Of a stretch of 9,958 nt of DNA, positions 1-7,416 are shown in pieces. Numbering within the stretch: the first letter of the stretch is position 1; each line of letters opens with the position of its first letter. The translations under genes were made by a program, and so were the position numbers. The notes below the pieces were generated by a model that saw only the letters and a program-made list of their open reading frames with translations, ran no database searches and was not told the origin of the DNA. The stretch comes from Gemmatimonadota bacterium (GTDB taxonomy: Bacteria > Gemmatimonadota > Gemmatimonadetes > Longimicrobiales > Longimicrobiaceae): positions 1-9,958 of the forward strand of contig JAHWJV010000094.1 of assembly GCA_019348265.1 (NCBI GenBank). Reading direction: 5' to 3'.

Positions 1-293
1 GACGACCCGCCCGCGACGACCTTCCAGACGTTCGCCCGGAAGTCAGACTCGTAGTCGTTGCCCAGGTTCAGCAGCATGATCACGAACAGGAAGAGCACCA
101 TGATCGCGCCTGCGTACACCAGGATCTGGATGATGCCGATGAAGAAGGCGCCCAGCAGCGTGTAGATCGCCGCCAGCGAGAAGAAGGTGCCGATCAGCCA
201 TAGCGCGCTCGCCACCGGGCTCGTGCGCGTCACCATCATCACGCCGCATGCGACCGCGACGAACGCGAAGAGGAGGAAGAGAAACTGAGTCAT
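1..293 (-). CDS. nuoJ: NADH-quinone oxidoreductase subunit J (partial, C-terminus beyond window)
   Basis: NuoJ is a small membrane-arm subunit of complex I. It sits next to NuoA, H and K and contributes to the transmembrane route that couples quinone reduction to proton pumping. Starting from ATG at 293, 97 codons can be read before the window ends. Three hydrophobic segments are visible, at about residues 2-20, 30-52 and 53-77. The third carries the family hallmark QILVYAGAIMVLFLFVIML, which makes the call secure. The usual length is about 165-200 residues, so roughly half is missing. The gene is separated from nuoI by 94 nt filled mostly by a heptad hairpin. No clear Shine-Dalgarno sequence precedes the ATG. 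There is no sign of damage in the visible part. Confidence 0.96.
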   Translation of the reverse strand, partial: MTQFLFLLFAFVAVACGVMMVTRTSPVASALWLIGTFFSLAAIYTLLGAFFIGIIQILVYAGAIMVLFLFVIMLLNLGNDYESDFRANVWKVVAGGS

Positions 294-312
294 GATTCGG
301 AAATCCGCGATT

Positions 313-382
313 AGTTACCGGTCACCAGTTGCCAGTTGCCGGTCGGGCCAGACTGGTAACTGGCAACTGGTAACTGGAAACT
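313..382. repeat. Heptad-repeat inverted element, nuoI-nuoJ junction
   Basis: The left arm (plus strand) is four in-register 7-bp units at 313-340: AGTTACC, GGTCACC, AGTTGCC, AGTTGCC. The right arm at 355-382 is four complementary units: GGTAACT, GGCAACT, GGTAACT, GGAAACT. The arms can pair over about 28 bp with a few mismatches, enclosing a short centre (341-354). The right arm ends in AACTGAT, matching the ACTGAT seen in the other three elements. The element starts 5 nt after the nuoI stop and fills most of the 94-nt junction. No U-tract follows in the nuo mRNA, so it does not look like an intrinsic terminator. Its function is unknown; a REP-like or RNA-stabilising role is inference. Confidence 0.9.
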
Positions 383-387
383 GATCC

Positions 388-906
388 TCATTCTCCCGCC
401 GGATCCGACGGATCCCAGAGCAGCGTGGACGGGTGCGTCTGCTTCATCAGGCGGTCCAGGTCGTACACGAAGTTGTCGCGGCTGTACTCGCCGTTCTCGT
501 AGTGGTTGCCGACGTGGATGGCCTCCACGGGGCAGACTTCCTGGCACATGCCGCAGAAGATGCAACGGAACTCGTCGATCTCGTAGACGATCGGGTACCG
601 GTTGCCCATGTCGTCCTCGCCGGGGACGAGGCGGATGCAATTCGCCGGGCAGATCGTCGGACAGAGTCCGCAGGCGACGCACTTCGGGCGTCCGTCCTCG
701 TGCTGTTCCATGATGTGGGTGCCGCGCCAGCGCGGCGACAGTGCCCACTTCTCCTCCGGGTACTGCATCGTCTTGATGGTCGCCGCTTCGCCGGTCGTGA
801 CGGTGCTCACGAGGTGGCGGAAGGTCAGCGCCATGCCCTGGAGCGTCGCCCGGACGTAGGACGATTTCCGCTCCGGGCGCTTCATCACCCGAGTTTTAGC
901 TGCCAT
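388..906 (-). CDS. nuoI: NADH-quinone oxidoreductase subunit I, 2x[4Fe-4S] ferredoxin-like
   Basis: NuoI is the 8Fe ferredoxin-like subunit at the base of the peripheral arm. It carries electrons through clusters N6a and N6b from NuoG towards N2 in NuoB. The 172-residue product has two classic motifs, CVACGLCPTICP (C76, C79, C82, C86) and CIFCGMCQEVCP (C115, C118, C121, C125). In each, the last Cys of a motif completes the partner cluster, as in other 8Fe ferredoxins. The length is normal. Start: ATG at 906 lies inside the end of nuoH (11-nt overlap), with GGAG five bases upstream, so translation is probably coupled to nuoH. An N-terminal amphipathic stretch at about residues 16-35 fits membrane association. 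Downstream, the gene is followed after 5 nt by a heptad hairpin. Confidence 0.98.
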   Translation of the reverse strand: MAAKTRVMKRPERKSSYVRATLQGMALTFRHLVSTVTTGEAATIKTMQYPEEKWALSPRWRGTHIMEQHEDGRPKCVACGLCPTICPANCIRLVPGEDDMGNRYPIVYEIDEFRCIFCGMCQEVCPVEAIHVGNHYENGEYSRDNFVYDLDRLMKQTHPSTLLWDPSDPAGE

Positions 907-2248
907 AACTCTCCGCCCCGGCAGGGGGCGTGGAAGTGACTGAACCCGCGGTGGCGGGGAATTCTTCTTTGTGGAACTTCGCGACCACGCGAGCGTGAGC
1001 GCGTTTCTCCTCGATGGAGGCGCCGCCGCTCATCACGCGTCCCTTGTCCAGCATCCACAGGATCGCGCCGAGCATCACCGCGTTGACCGCGGTGAGCACC
1101 AGCCCATACACCGGGATCATCCCGACCAGGTAGGGTACGCCAGCCGCATCCAAGGCGAGGATCGTCCCGGAGGTAACCACGAGCACCACGAGCGCGGCGG
1201 GGAGCATCAGCTTCCAGCCGAGGTCCATCACCTGGTCATAGCGGAAGCGCGGGACGGTCCAGCGCACCAGCATGAAAACCATGATGAAGAAGAAGGTCTT
1301 GGCGACGAACGCGCCGAGCGTCAGGAAGGTCTTCCACCAGGCCGGCTCCGCGCCGACCACCGCGCCGTTGTCCAGCGCGAGCATGTCGTCACCGCCCCAC
1401 CCGGGAATGTCCCACCCGCCCAGGAAGAGCGTAGCCATGAGCATGGAGACGGTCAGCACGTGGGCGTACTCGGCGATGAAGAACATGGAGAACTTCATGG
1501 ACGAGTACTCGGTGTGGTACCCGGTCACCAGCTCCGACTCGGCCTCCGGCAGATCGAACGGCAGGCGGTTGGTCTCGGCGAAGGACGCGATCCAGAAGAA
1601 GAAGAAGGAGGCGGAGAGCTGGAGCGCGAACCAGAGGTTCATCTGCTGCTGCTTGTACACGATCTCGGGGAGCCCCACGTTGCCGACCACGAAGAACAGC
1701 GACATCAGCGACAGGCCCAGCGCGATCTCGTAGCTGATCATCTGCGCGCCCGCCCGCAGCCCGCCCAGCAGCGCGTACTTGTTGCTGCTGGCCCAGCCCG
1801 CCAGCACGATTCCGTACACGCCCAGCGAGCTGAACGCCAGCAGGAACAGGATGCCCACCGGCAGGTCGGCCACGATCATGGGGATGACACCCCAGCGCGT
1901 GGGGAGCGGCGCCGCGAAGGGAATCACCGCGAAGGTCACCAGCGCCGGGATGAGGGACATCATCGGCGCCAGGGTGAAGAAGACGTTGTGGGCCTGTCCC
2001 GGGTTCGTCTCTTCCTTCAGGATGTTCTTGATCCCGTCCGCGAGCGGCTGCGCGATCCCTCCGGGGCCCACGCGGTTCGGGCCGAGGCGGTCCTGCATCC
2101 AGGCGCTGACCTTCCGCTCCAGTAGCGTCAGCAGCGCCACGATCACCATCACCAGCGTGAAGAGGATCAGAATCTTCAGCAGCGACGAGACCACGAACGC
2201 GGTCGTGGAGAGCTGCCCTACCTGATAGATCGGCTCGTTTTCGAACAT
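896..2248 (-). CDS. nuoH: NADH-quinone oxidoreductase subunit H
   Basis: NuoH is the membrane subunit that forms most of the quinone chamber against NuoB and NuoD and links it to the proton-pumping arm. The 450-residue product has the two family signatures: LLERKVSAWMQDRLGPNRVG (from residue 42) and the acidic loop ASFAETNRLPFDLPEAESEL (221-240), followed by GYHTEYSSMKF. I count about nine hydrophobic segments, at roughly 20-42, 90-113, 124-150, 165-188, 208-222, 255-277, 307-330, 347-366 and 373-399. Most NuoH proteins are about 320-370 residues. Here the C-terminus is longer, with a likely extra helix at 373-399 and a polar tail of about 50 residues. I chose ATG 2248 because MFENEP is the first Met outside nuoG and leads directly into helix 1. 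The frame stays open upstream, but that part lies over nuoG. It begins 34 nt after nuoG. Confidence 0.97.
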   Translation of the reverse strand: MFENEPIYQVGQLSTTAFVVSSLLKILILFTLVMVIVALLTLLERKVSAWMQDRLGPNRVGPGGIAQPLADGIKNILKEETNPGQAHNVFFTLAPMMSLIPALVTFAVIPFAAPLPTRWGVIPMIVADLPVGILFLLAFSSLGVYGIVLAGWASSNKYALLGGLRAGAQMISYEIALGLSLMSLFFVVGNVGLPEIVYKQQQMNLWFALQLSASFFFFWIASFAETNRLPFDLPEAESELVTGYHTEYSSMKFSMFFIAEYAHVLTVSMLMATLFLGGWDIPGWGGDDMLALDNGAVVGAEPAWWKTFLTLGAFVAKTFFFIMVFMLVRWTVPRFRYDQVMDLGWKLMLPAALVVLVVTSGTILALDAAGVPYLVGMIPVYGLVLTAVNAVMLGAILWMLDKGRVMSGGASIEEKRAHARVVAKFHKEEFPATAGSVTSTPPAGAESYGS

Positions 2249-2282
2249 GGCTTCCGTCAGAGGCCTGCGTTTCGAGTCATCG

Positions 2283-3899
2283 TCAGTCGCCCATCGTCTC
2301 CGCGAGGGCGCCGAGCCGCGGCAGCGGCCGACCCTGCGCGCCGAGATCCGAGAAGCGCAGCTCGCCGTACTCCGCGCGAAGCTCGCCCAGCAGCGAGAAG
2401 GCGTCCGCGGGCGTGGCGGGCGCATCGACCCCGCGCACCCCGGCCAGCAGCACGCCGAGTATCTGCCAGGCTGGGCGGGCCATCGCCGGGACGTGAAGCG
2501 CCGGCCAGAAGCGCTGCACCCGGTGATGCACGTTGGTGAAGCTCCCCTCCATCTCCGCGAACGTGGTGGCGGGCAGCACGAAGTGCGCGTTGCGCGCGGC
2601 CGGGCTGAGCACGTGCCCGACGTAGATGAACAGCGACGCGCCGGTGCCGAAGTCGGCCGGGGCGTCCGCCAGCTCGTCACCCATCACGAAGACCACGCCT
2701 CCGTGTACGGCCGCGTTCTGCAGCCCGCCCTTCCCCTTGTCGTCGCCGGCGCGCGTGAAGCCGAGCAGCTCCGCGCCGTGGACGTTGGCTGCGCGGTCCT
2801 CGCGCAGCGCGAGCTGCGGGAACCCCGGGAGGACGATCTCCTCGCCGCGCTCGACACGGAACACGCCTTCGCCGCCGCCCAGCGCGGCGATCACCCGGCG
2901 GGCTGCGCCGAGGTCCTCGTTCGACATGAAGGGCGAGACCACCGCGCTGACACCACCAGCGGCCCCCTTCGCGAGCTCGGAGAGCCGAACCAGCGCGTCC
3001 GACCAGGAGGTCGGCACCAGGCGCTCGCCCTCGCGGACCAGTGGGGCCTCGATGCGGCCGCCACGATTGATCCAGGAGTAGTTCAGGCGGCCGTAGTCGC
3101 ACATCCAGTAGGAGTTGACCTCCTCGTTGGGCCGCGGCTTTAGACGCATCACCTCGTCGTCGCGCACCTGCAGGGTGACGTTGCACCCCTGCGTGCAGTT
3201 CGGGCAGATGGAGGGCGTGCGGTCCAGGTCCCAGGAGCGCGCCTTGTGCAGGAAATCCTTGGAAACGAGCGCGCCGACCGGGCAGATGTCGACCACGTTG
3301 TCCGCCCAGATGTTCCCCTCCATCCCCTCCTCGAAGAAGGTGTCGATCGCCATGCGATGCCCGCGCGCGACGACGCCGAGACGCTCGTCCTGCGCGACTT
3401 CGCGCATGAAGCGCACGCAGCGCGTGCACATGATGCAGCGGTCACCCTCGTAGAGCACGTCGCCGCCGAAGTCGTCGCGCCCGATGATGCGCTTCGGCTC
3501 CGCCAGACGGCCCATCGCCCTCCCCTCGACGGCCACGTAGTCCTGCAGCTTGCACTCGCCCGACTGGTCGCATACCGGGCAGTCCAGCGGGTGGTTCACC
3601 AGGTAGAACTCCAGCGTCCCCTCACGCGACTTGAGCGACTTCTCGCTCTGCGTGTGGATCACGTTCCCGTCCATCACCGTGGTGACGCACGCCGGCATCA
3701 GCTTCGGCGCCTTCTCCACCTCCACCAGGCACATGCGGCACTGCGCCGGCGCGCTCAGCGCGGCGTGGTAGCAGTAGTGCAGGATGTCGATGCCCAGCTG
3801 CGCCGCGGCGTCGATGATCCGCGTCCCCTTCGGGACCTGGAGCACCATGCCGTCGATCGTGCAGGTGATGAGCTCTGTCGGTGTAGCTTCTTCGGCCAA
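2283..3899 (-). CDS. nuoG: NADH-quinone oxidoreductase subunit G, short form with N7 cluster motif
   Basis: NuoG is the large Fe-S subunit of the peripheral arm; it passes electrons from NuoF to NuoI. The 538-residue product begins with a [2Fe-2S] ferredoxin domain (C43, C54, C57, C71; N1b). Next come the His-Cys motif of N5 (H103, C107, C110, C116) and the N4 ligands CIMCTRC plus C205. The extra N7 motif CPNCTQGC with C267 (C232, C235, C239, C267) is also present; this cluster occurs only in some bacteria. The remaining 270 residues are a reduced molybdopterin-oxidoreductase-like fold with no recognisable Mo-cofactor site. E. coli NuoG is about 900 residues and Thermus Nqo3 about 780, so this is a compact form. 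The start codon is TTG at 3899, supported by a full AAGGAGG five bases upstream; the next in-frame Met (residue 18) lies inside the ferredoxin strands. Confidence 0.97.
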   Translation of the reverse strand: MAEEATPTELITCTIDGMVLQVPKGTRIIDAAAQLGIDILHYCYHAALSAPAQCRMCLVEVEKAPKLMPACVTTVMDGNVIHTQSEKSLKSREGTLEFYLVNHPLDCPVCDQSGECKLQDYVAVEGRAMGRLAEPKRIIGRDDFGGDVLYEGDRCIMCTRCVRFMREVAQDERLGVVARGHRMAIDTFFEEGMEGNIWADNVVDICPVGALVSKDFLHKARSWDLDRTPSICPNCTQGCNVTLQVRDDEVMRLKPRPNEEVNSYWMCDYGRLNYSWINRGGRIEAPLVREGERLVPTSWSDALVRLSELAKGAAGGVSAVVSPFMSNEDLGAARRVIAALGGGEGVFRVERGEEIVLPGFPQLALREDRAANVHGAELLGFTRAGDDKGKGGLQNAAVHGGVVFVMGDELADAPADFGTGASLFIYVGHVLSPAARNAHFVLPATTFAEMEGSFTNVHHRVQRFWPALHVPAMARPAWQILGVLLAGVRGVDAPATPADAFSLLGELRAEYGELRFSDLGAQGRPLPRLGALAETMGD

Positions 3900-3904
3900 G
3901 CTGG

Positions 3905-3911
3905 CCTCCTT
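3905..3911 (-). promoter_or_regulatory. Strong Shine-Dalgarno deciding the TTG start of nuoG
   Basis: On the minus strand the sequence reads AAGGAGG-CCAGC-TTG. This is a seven-base perfect complement to the 16S rRNA 3' end with a 5-nt spacer. It fixes the nuoG start at the unusual TTG codon at 3899. It lies six bases downstream (in mRNA sense) of the longest heptad hairpin, so it stays accessible when the hairpin forms. Confidence 0.88.
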
Positions 3912-3917
3912 GTATTG

Positions 3918-4034
3918 AGCTATCAGCTATCAGCTATCAGCTATCAGCTATCAGCTGCCGGCCATCTGTCAGCATCGATTACGTTAGGAATCGACCGCTG
4001 TTGACTGATAGCTGATAGCTGATAGCTGATAGCT
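3918..4034. repeat. Heptad-repeat inverted element, nuoF-nuoG junction
   Basis: This is the longest and most regular of the four elements. The plus strand has five identical AGCTATC units (3918-3952), then AGCTGCC and GGCCATC. The opposite arm has four identical GATAGCT units (4007-4034). The arms pair perfectly over 28 bp. The centre contains an inner dyad, TCGATT / AATCGA, with an 8-nt loop (around 3975-3994). The segment GACTGATAGC occurs at 4003-4012 and is repeated exactly in the B-C and E-F elements. The element starts 4 nt after the nuoF stop and ends six bases before the nuoG Shine-Dalgarno. No U-tract follows it. The identical units suggest recent local homogenisation by slippage. 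Confidence 0.93.
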
Positions 4035-4038
4035 TTCA

Positions 4039-5337
4039 TCACGCCGTCCTCGCCCTGGCGAGCGATTCTCCCCGCCGGATCAGAGCCAGGTAGTCTTCGC
4101 GAAACTTCTCGATCGACGAGGTGATCGGCGCGGCGCACGCGTCCGAGAGCACGCAGATCGTCTTGCCGGCCATGTTGTCGGAGATCTCGAGGAGCGTCTC
4201 GAGATCTGCCTCCGTGCCCCAGCCGCCCTCGATGCGGCGCAGGATCTTCGCACCCCAGGCGGTCCCCTCTCGGCAGGGCGTGCACTGGCCGCACGACTCA
4301 TGGGCGTAGAAGTCCACCATGCGCCGGACCTGCTTCACGATGTCCGTGGTGTCGTCCATGACGATCACGGAACCGCAGCCCAGCATCGTCCCGGCCGCCG
4401 CCATCGCCTCGTAGTCCATCCCGATGTCGAGCTCGTCACCGCGCAGGATGGGCACCGACGAGCCGCCTGGGATTACCGCCTTGATCGTGCGGCCCGGCAG
4501 CGGGCCGCCGCAGATGTCGTAGATGAACTCGCGGAAGTTGAAGCCGAGCGGCACCTCGTAGTTGCCGGGCTTCTGCACATGCCCCGAGACGCAGAAGATC
4601 TTGGTGCCAGGCGACTTCTCGGTCCCCCACTGCCGGTACCACTCGGCACCGTTGTTCAGGATGTGCGGAACGGCGCAGAGCGTCTCGACGTTGTTGATGG
4701 TCGTCGGCAGGCCGTAGACGCCCGCCTGCGCCGGGAAGGGCGGTTTCAGCCGCGGGGTCGCGCGCAGCCCCTCGAACGAGTTCATCAGCGAGGTCTCTTC
4801 GCCGCAGATGTAGGCACCCGACCCCCGGTGCAGGATGATCTCGAAATCGAAGCCCGAACCGAACAGGTCTTTGCCTAGATAGCCGCCCGCCGTCGCTTCC
4901 TCGATCGCCCGCGCGAGGATCTGCGCGGGCTCGAAGAACTCGCCGCGGATGTAGATGTACGCGTGCGACGCCTGGATTGCGTAGGCGCCGATCAGGCACC
5001 CCTCGATCAGCGCGTGCGGCGTCCACCGCATCAGCTCACGGTCCTTGAACGTCCCTGGCTCCGACTCGTCCGCGTTACAGAGGAGGTAGTGCTGCTTCCC
5101 CGACGCCATGGGCATGAACGACCACTTCACGCCCGTCGGGAAGCCCGCGCCGCCGCGGCCGCGCAGCCCGGAGGCCTTCACCTCGTCGATGATCTCCTTA
5201 CGCTGACTACCGAGGGCCTTACGGAGCGCCCTGTAGCCGCCGCGCGCCTCCCAGCCCGCCAGCGTCCGCGCCTCGGGATCGCCGAAGTACTTCGCCAGGA
5301 CGAGCGTCTCGCTGGGATGCTTGTAGGGGTATGCCAT
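4039..5337 (-). CDS. nuoF: NADH-quinone oxidoreductase subunit F, FMN and NADH-binding
   Basis: NuoF is the electron-input subunit. It oxidises NADH with bound FMN and hands electrons to cluster N3. The 432-residue product shows the glycine-rich NADH/FMN loop GLRGRGGAGFPTGVKW (57-72), the FMN-site motif CNADESEPGTFKDR (87-100), GAYICGEETSLMNSFEG (174-190), and the [4Fe-4S] N3 ligands ESCGQCTPCREG (C349, C352, C355) plus C395. The length is normal. ATG 5337 begins MAYPYKHPSE, a natural start for this family. No Shine-Dalgarno is visible: the bases just upstream are the end of a heptad hairpin (GATAGCCCAAA-ATG). The gene stands alone between two heptad elements, with 105 nt to nuoE and 139 nt to nuoG. 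An extra Cys (C401) follows the last N3 ligand; I attach no function to it. Confidence 0.98.
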   Translation of the reverse strand: MAYPYKHPSETLVLAKYFGDPEARTLAGWEARGGYRALRKALGSQRKEIIDEVKASGLRGRGGAGFPTGVKWSFMPMASGKQHYLLCNADESEPGTFKDRELMRWTPHALIEGCLIGAYAIQASHAYIYIRGEFFEPAQILARAIEEATAGGYLGKDLFGSGFDFEIILHRGSGAYICGEETSLMNSFEGLRATPRLKPPFPAQAGVYGLPTTINNVETLCAVPHILNNGAEWYRQWGTEKSPGTKIFCVSGHVQKPGNYEVPLGFNFREFIYDICGGPLPGRTIKAVIPGGSSVPILRGDELDIGMDYEAMAAAGTMLGCGSVIVMDDTTDIVKQVRRMVDFYAHESCGQCTPCREGTAWGAKILRRIEGGWGTEADLETLLEISDNMAGKTICVLSDACAAPITSSIEKFREDYLALIRRGESLARARTA

Positions 5338-5341
5338 TTTG

Positions 5342-5439
5342 GGCTATCGGCTATCGGTCATCGGCTATCGGTCCACGGCTCCTCGGCAATCGGCTTTCGG
5401 AACGGAAACGTCCCGACTGATAGCCGATAGCCGGTAGCC
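5342..5439. repeat. Heptad-repeat inverted element, nuoE-nuoF junction
   Basis: The left arm on the plus strand is GGCTATC, GGCTATC, GGTCATC, GGCTATC, then the diverged GGTCCAC and GGCTCCT (5342-5383). After a one-base register shift come GGCAATC and GGCTTTC. The right arm is GATAGCC, GATAGCC, GGTAGCC (5419-5439), preceded by GACT so that GACTGATAGC appears at 5415-5424. Three heptads pair across, with a few mismatches. A small inner stem surrounds GAAA (about 5399-5415). The element begins 3 nt after the nuoE stop and ends 4 nt before the nuoF ATG, so it occupies the junction and leaves no normal ribosome-binding site. It is the most diverged of the four. Confidence 0.87.
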
Positions 5440-5442
5440 TTT

Positions 5443-6117
5443 TCACTTCAACATCTCCAGAATGCTCGGAACATCCTGCGTCCCGACGTTCTCGAAGAAG
5501 CGCTCGTTGATCTGAACCACGGTCGGGAAGCCGCAGGCGCCGAGGCACTCGGCCTCGATCACGGTGAAGCGGCCGTCGGAGGAGACCTCGCCCATGTCGT
5601 TGCCGGTGTGCTCGAGGAACGCATCGAGCACCGCGTCCGCGCCGCACAGGTTGCACGAGATGTTCGTGCAGACCTGGATCAGGTATTTCCCCAGCGGCTG
5701 CAGGTTGTACATCGTGTAGAAAGTCGCCACACCGCGGACGTACGCGGGCGGGAGCTCCAGCCGCGCGGCGACCTCGTCCATGCTCTGGGGCGACAGGTAG
5801 CCACGGATCTCCTGCGCCATGTGCAGCGCGGGGAGCAGCGCCGCCTGCCGGTCCGGGTAGCGGGTCAGGATCTTCTCCAGGCGCTCCGCATACGGGCCCT
5901 CGAAGAGTGGCGCGTCCGGATTCCGGTCCGCGATCTGGTAAGGGAGCGTGCCCGCGACGGAGGCGTGTCCGCCATCCACGGGCCGGCGACCGACGTACTC
6001 GGTCCCGCGGATCTGCGCCTCGGTCAGGTCGAACTCGCCGGTAATCCCCGCGAAACCAGGATTCCTGGGCGCTCCCTCCGGATGCAGCGGCCGCACCTTG
6101 GTCTCGTCCGTGCTCAT
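5443..6117 (-). CDS. nuoE: NADH-quinone oxidoreductase subunit E, [2Fe-2S], N-terminally extended
   Basis: NuoE binds the off-path [2Fe-2S] cluster N1a beside the FMN of NuoF. The 224-residue product has the helical domain from about residue 75 (LEKILTRYPDRQAALLPALH) and the thioredoxin-like cluster domain with ligands C150, C155, C191 and C195 (CTNISC and CLGAC). Family members are usually about 150-180 residues. Here about 65-70 residues, rich in Gly, Pro and charged residues, precede the conserved part. ATG 6117 overlaps the nuoD stop as ATGA, GGGAGAG lies about 10 nt upstream, and no other Met occurs before residue 100, so the long start seems real. The gene is translationally coupled to nuoD and is followed 3 nt later by a heptad hairpin. 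Confidence 0.97.
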   Translation of the reverse strand: MSTDETKVRPLHPEGAPRNPGFAGITGEFDLTEAQIRGTEYVGRRPVDGGHASVAGTLPYQIADRNPDAPLFEGPYAERLEKILTRYPDRQAALLPALHMAQEIRGYLSPQSMDEVAARLELPPAYVRGVATFYTMYNLQPLGKYLIQVCTNISCNLCGADAVLDAFLEHTGNDMGEVSSDGRFTVIEAECLGACGFPTVVQINERFFENVGTQDVPSILEMLK

Positions 6118-7415
6118 CGGTCGATCTCTCCCAGGACGATATCCAGGCTCGCGTTCACCGCGATCACGTCGGACAGCAGCGACCCCTCGATCATGTGCGG
6201 GAGCGCGGCGATGTTGATGAAGGACGGCCCGCGCACGCGCCAGCGCACCGGCTTTGAGCCGCCGTCGGAGACCACGTACATCGCCAGCTCGCCCTTAGAG
6301 CTCTCGACGGAGAACCAGGACTCGCCGACCGGGGCGCGAACCCCCTCCATCACCACCTTGAAGTGGTGGATCATCGACTCCATGTCGTTCATCGCCGCCG
6401 TCTTCGGCGGGAGGATGACGCGCGGGTCGTCGACGTTCACCGGGCCGCCGGGGAGCCGCGCGATCGCCTGCTGCAGGAGCCGGACGCTCTGGCGCATCTC
6501 CTCCATCCGGCAGAGATATCGGTCGTAGATGTCGCCGTGCTCGCCCACGGGCACGTCGAAGTCGTACGTCTCGTAGTCGTAGTAGGGCCGGTCCTTCCGC
6601 ACGTCGTAGTCGACGCCCGAAGCCCGCAGGTTCGCGCCGGTCAGCCCGAAGTTCACCGCGTCCTGCCCGGAGATGACCCCGACATCCTGCGTCCGCCCGA
6701 CCCAGATCGCGTTGTTGGTCAGCAGCGTCTCGACCTCGTCCAGCGTGCGCGGGAAGGTCTTCACGAAGTGGTTCAGCTGCTCGATCCACCCGGCCGGCAG
6801 GTCGGCCATCATCCCGCCGATCCGCGTCGCCGAGGTGGTGATCCGCGCGCCGGTGTACGCCTCGTGGAGGTTGTAGACGCGCTCCCGCTCCTGGAAGGTG
6901 TACAGGAACACCGTGAAGGCGCCGAGATCGATGGCGGTGGTGCCGAGCCAGAGGAGGTGCGAGAAGATCCGGTCCATCTCCATCAGGATCACCCGCAGCA
7001 CCTTGCAGCGCTCGGTGACCTCGATGCCCATCATCTTCTCGACGGCCATCGCGTAGGCGCAGTTGTAGATCAACGGCGCGAGGTAGTCCATCCGGTCGGT
7101 GAGCGGGACGATCTGGTTCCAGGTCCGGTACTCGCCGAGCTTCTCGAAGGAGGAGTGCAGATACCCGATGTGGGGGATGCACTTGATCACGGTCTCGCCA
7201 TCGAGCTCCAGCACCAGGCGCAGCACCCCGTGCGTCGCCGGGTGCTGCGGCCCGATGTTGATGAGCATGTGAGTGCCGTGAATGTCCTCGTCGAAATCCG
7301 AGGCGACCTCACCCTCCACCGGTACGATGGGCGCGTGCACCAGCCCGCCTCCGTCGGCGAGCTGCGGATTGCGGGTGACGTTGTATACGACCGTGCGCTT
7401 CTTGGTCTGAGCCAT
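6114..7415 (-). CDS. nuoD: NADH-quinone oxidoreductase subunit D, quinone-site subunit
   Basis: NuoD (49-kDa homologue, related to [NiFe]-hydrogenase large subunits) forms the quinone-binding pocket with NuoB and NuoH. The 433-residue product contains GPQHPATHG (55-63), HIGYLHSSFEKLGEYRTW and DRMDY. The two residues known to contact the quinone headgroup in other species correspond to H62 and Y111, which lie the expected 49 positions apart. The hydrogenase Ni ligands are absent, as in all complex I. The C-terminus ends in the usual INASLDIVLGEIDR-like form (here VNASLDIVLGEIDR). A polar N-terminal segment of about 45 residues precedes the core. ATG 7415 lies one base after the nuoC stop, with AGGAG upstream inside nuoC. 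The stop overlaps the nuoE ATG (ATGA). NuoC and NuoD are separate here, unlike the fused NuoCD of E. coli. Confidence 0.98.
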   Translation of the reverse strand: MAQTKKRTVVYNVTRNPQLADGGGLVHAPIVPVEGEVASDFDEDIHGTHMLINIGPQHPATHGVLRLVLELDGETVIKCIPHIGYLHSSFEKLGEYRTWNQIVPLTDRMDYLAPLIYNCAYAMAVEKMMGIEVTERCKVLRVILMEMDRIFSHLLWLGTTAIDLGAFTVFLYTFQERERVYNLHEAYTGARITTSATRIGGMMADLPAGWIEQLNHFVKTFPRTLDEVETLLTNNAIWVGRTQDVGVISGQDAVNFGLTGANLRASGVDYDVRKDRPYYDYETYDFDVPVGEHGDIYDRYLCRMEEMRQSVRLLQQAIARLPGGPVNVDDPRVILPPKTAAMNDMESMIHHFKVVMEGVRAPVGESWFSVESSKGELAMYVVSDGGSKPVRWRVRGPSFINIAALPHMIEGSLLSDVIAVNASLDIVLGEIDR

Positions 7416-7416
7416 G

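Noticed and set aside
311..400. Short peptides with repeated SYQLSA / QLPVASYQ-type sequence encoded by the heptad arrays
   Set aside because: A 7-bp repeat automatically encodes a 7-residue periodic peptide. No start signal or conserved gene context supports translation.
433..2125. Long plus-strand open frames (433-939, 971-2125) opposite nuoI and nuoH
   Set aside because: Their translations are His/Arg/Asp/Glu-rich with no recognisable domain, and mirror the codon pattern of the high-GC nuo genes on the other strand.
2249..2680. N-terminal extension of nuoH reading through nuoG
   Set aside because: The frame is open but the added sequence is Arg/Ser/Pro-rich out-of-frame nuoG. The natural NuoH N-terminus begins at MFENEP.
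3918..4034. CRISPR-like array
   Set aside because: Units are only 7 bp, directly abutting, without spacers, and arranged as an inverted repeat.
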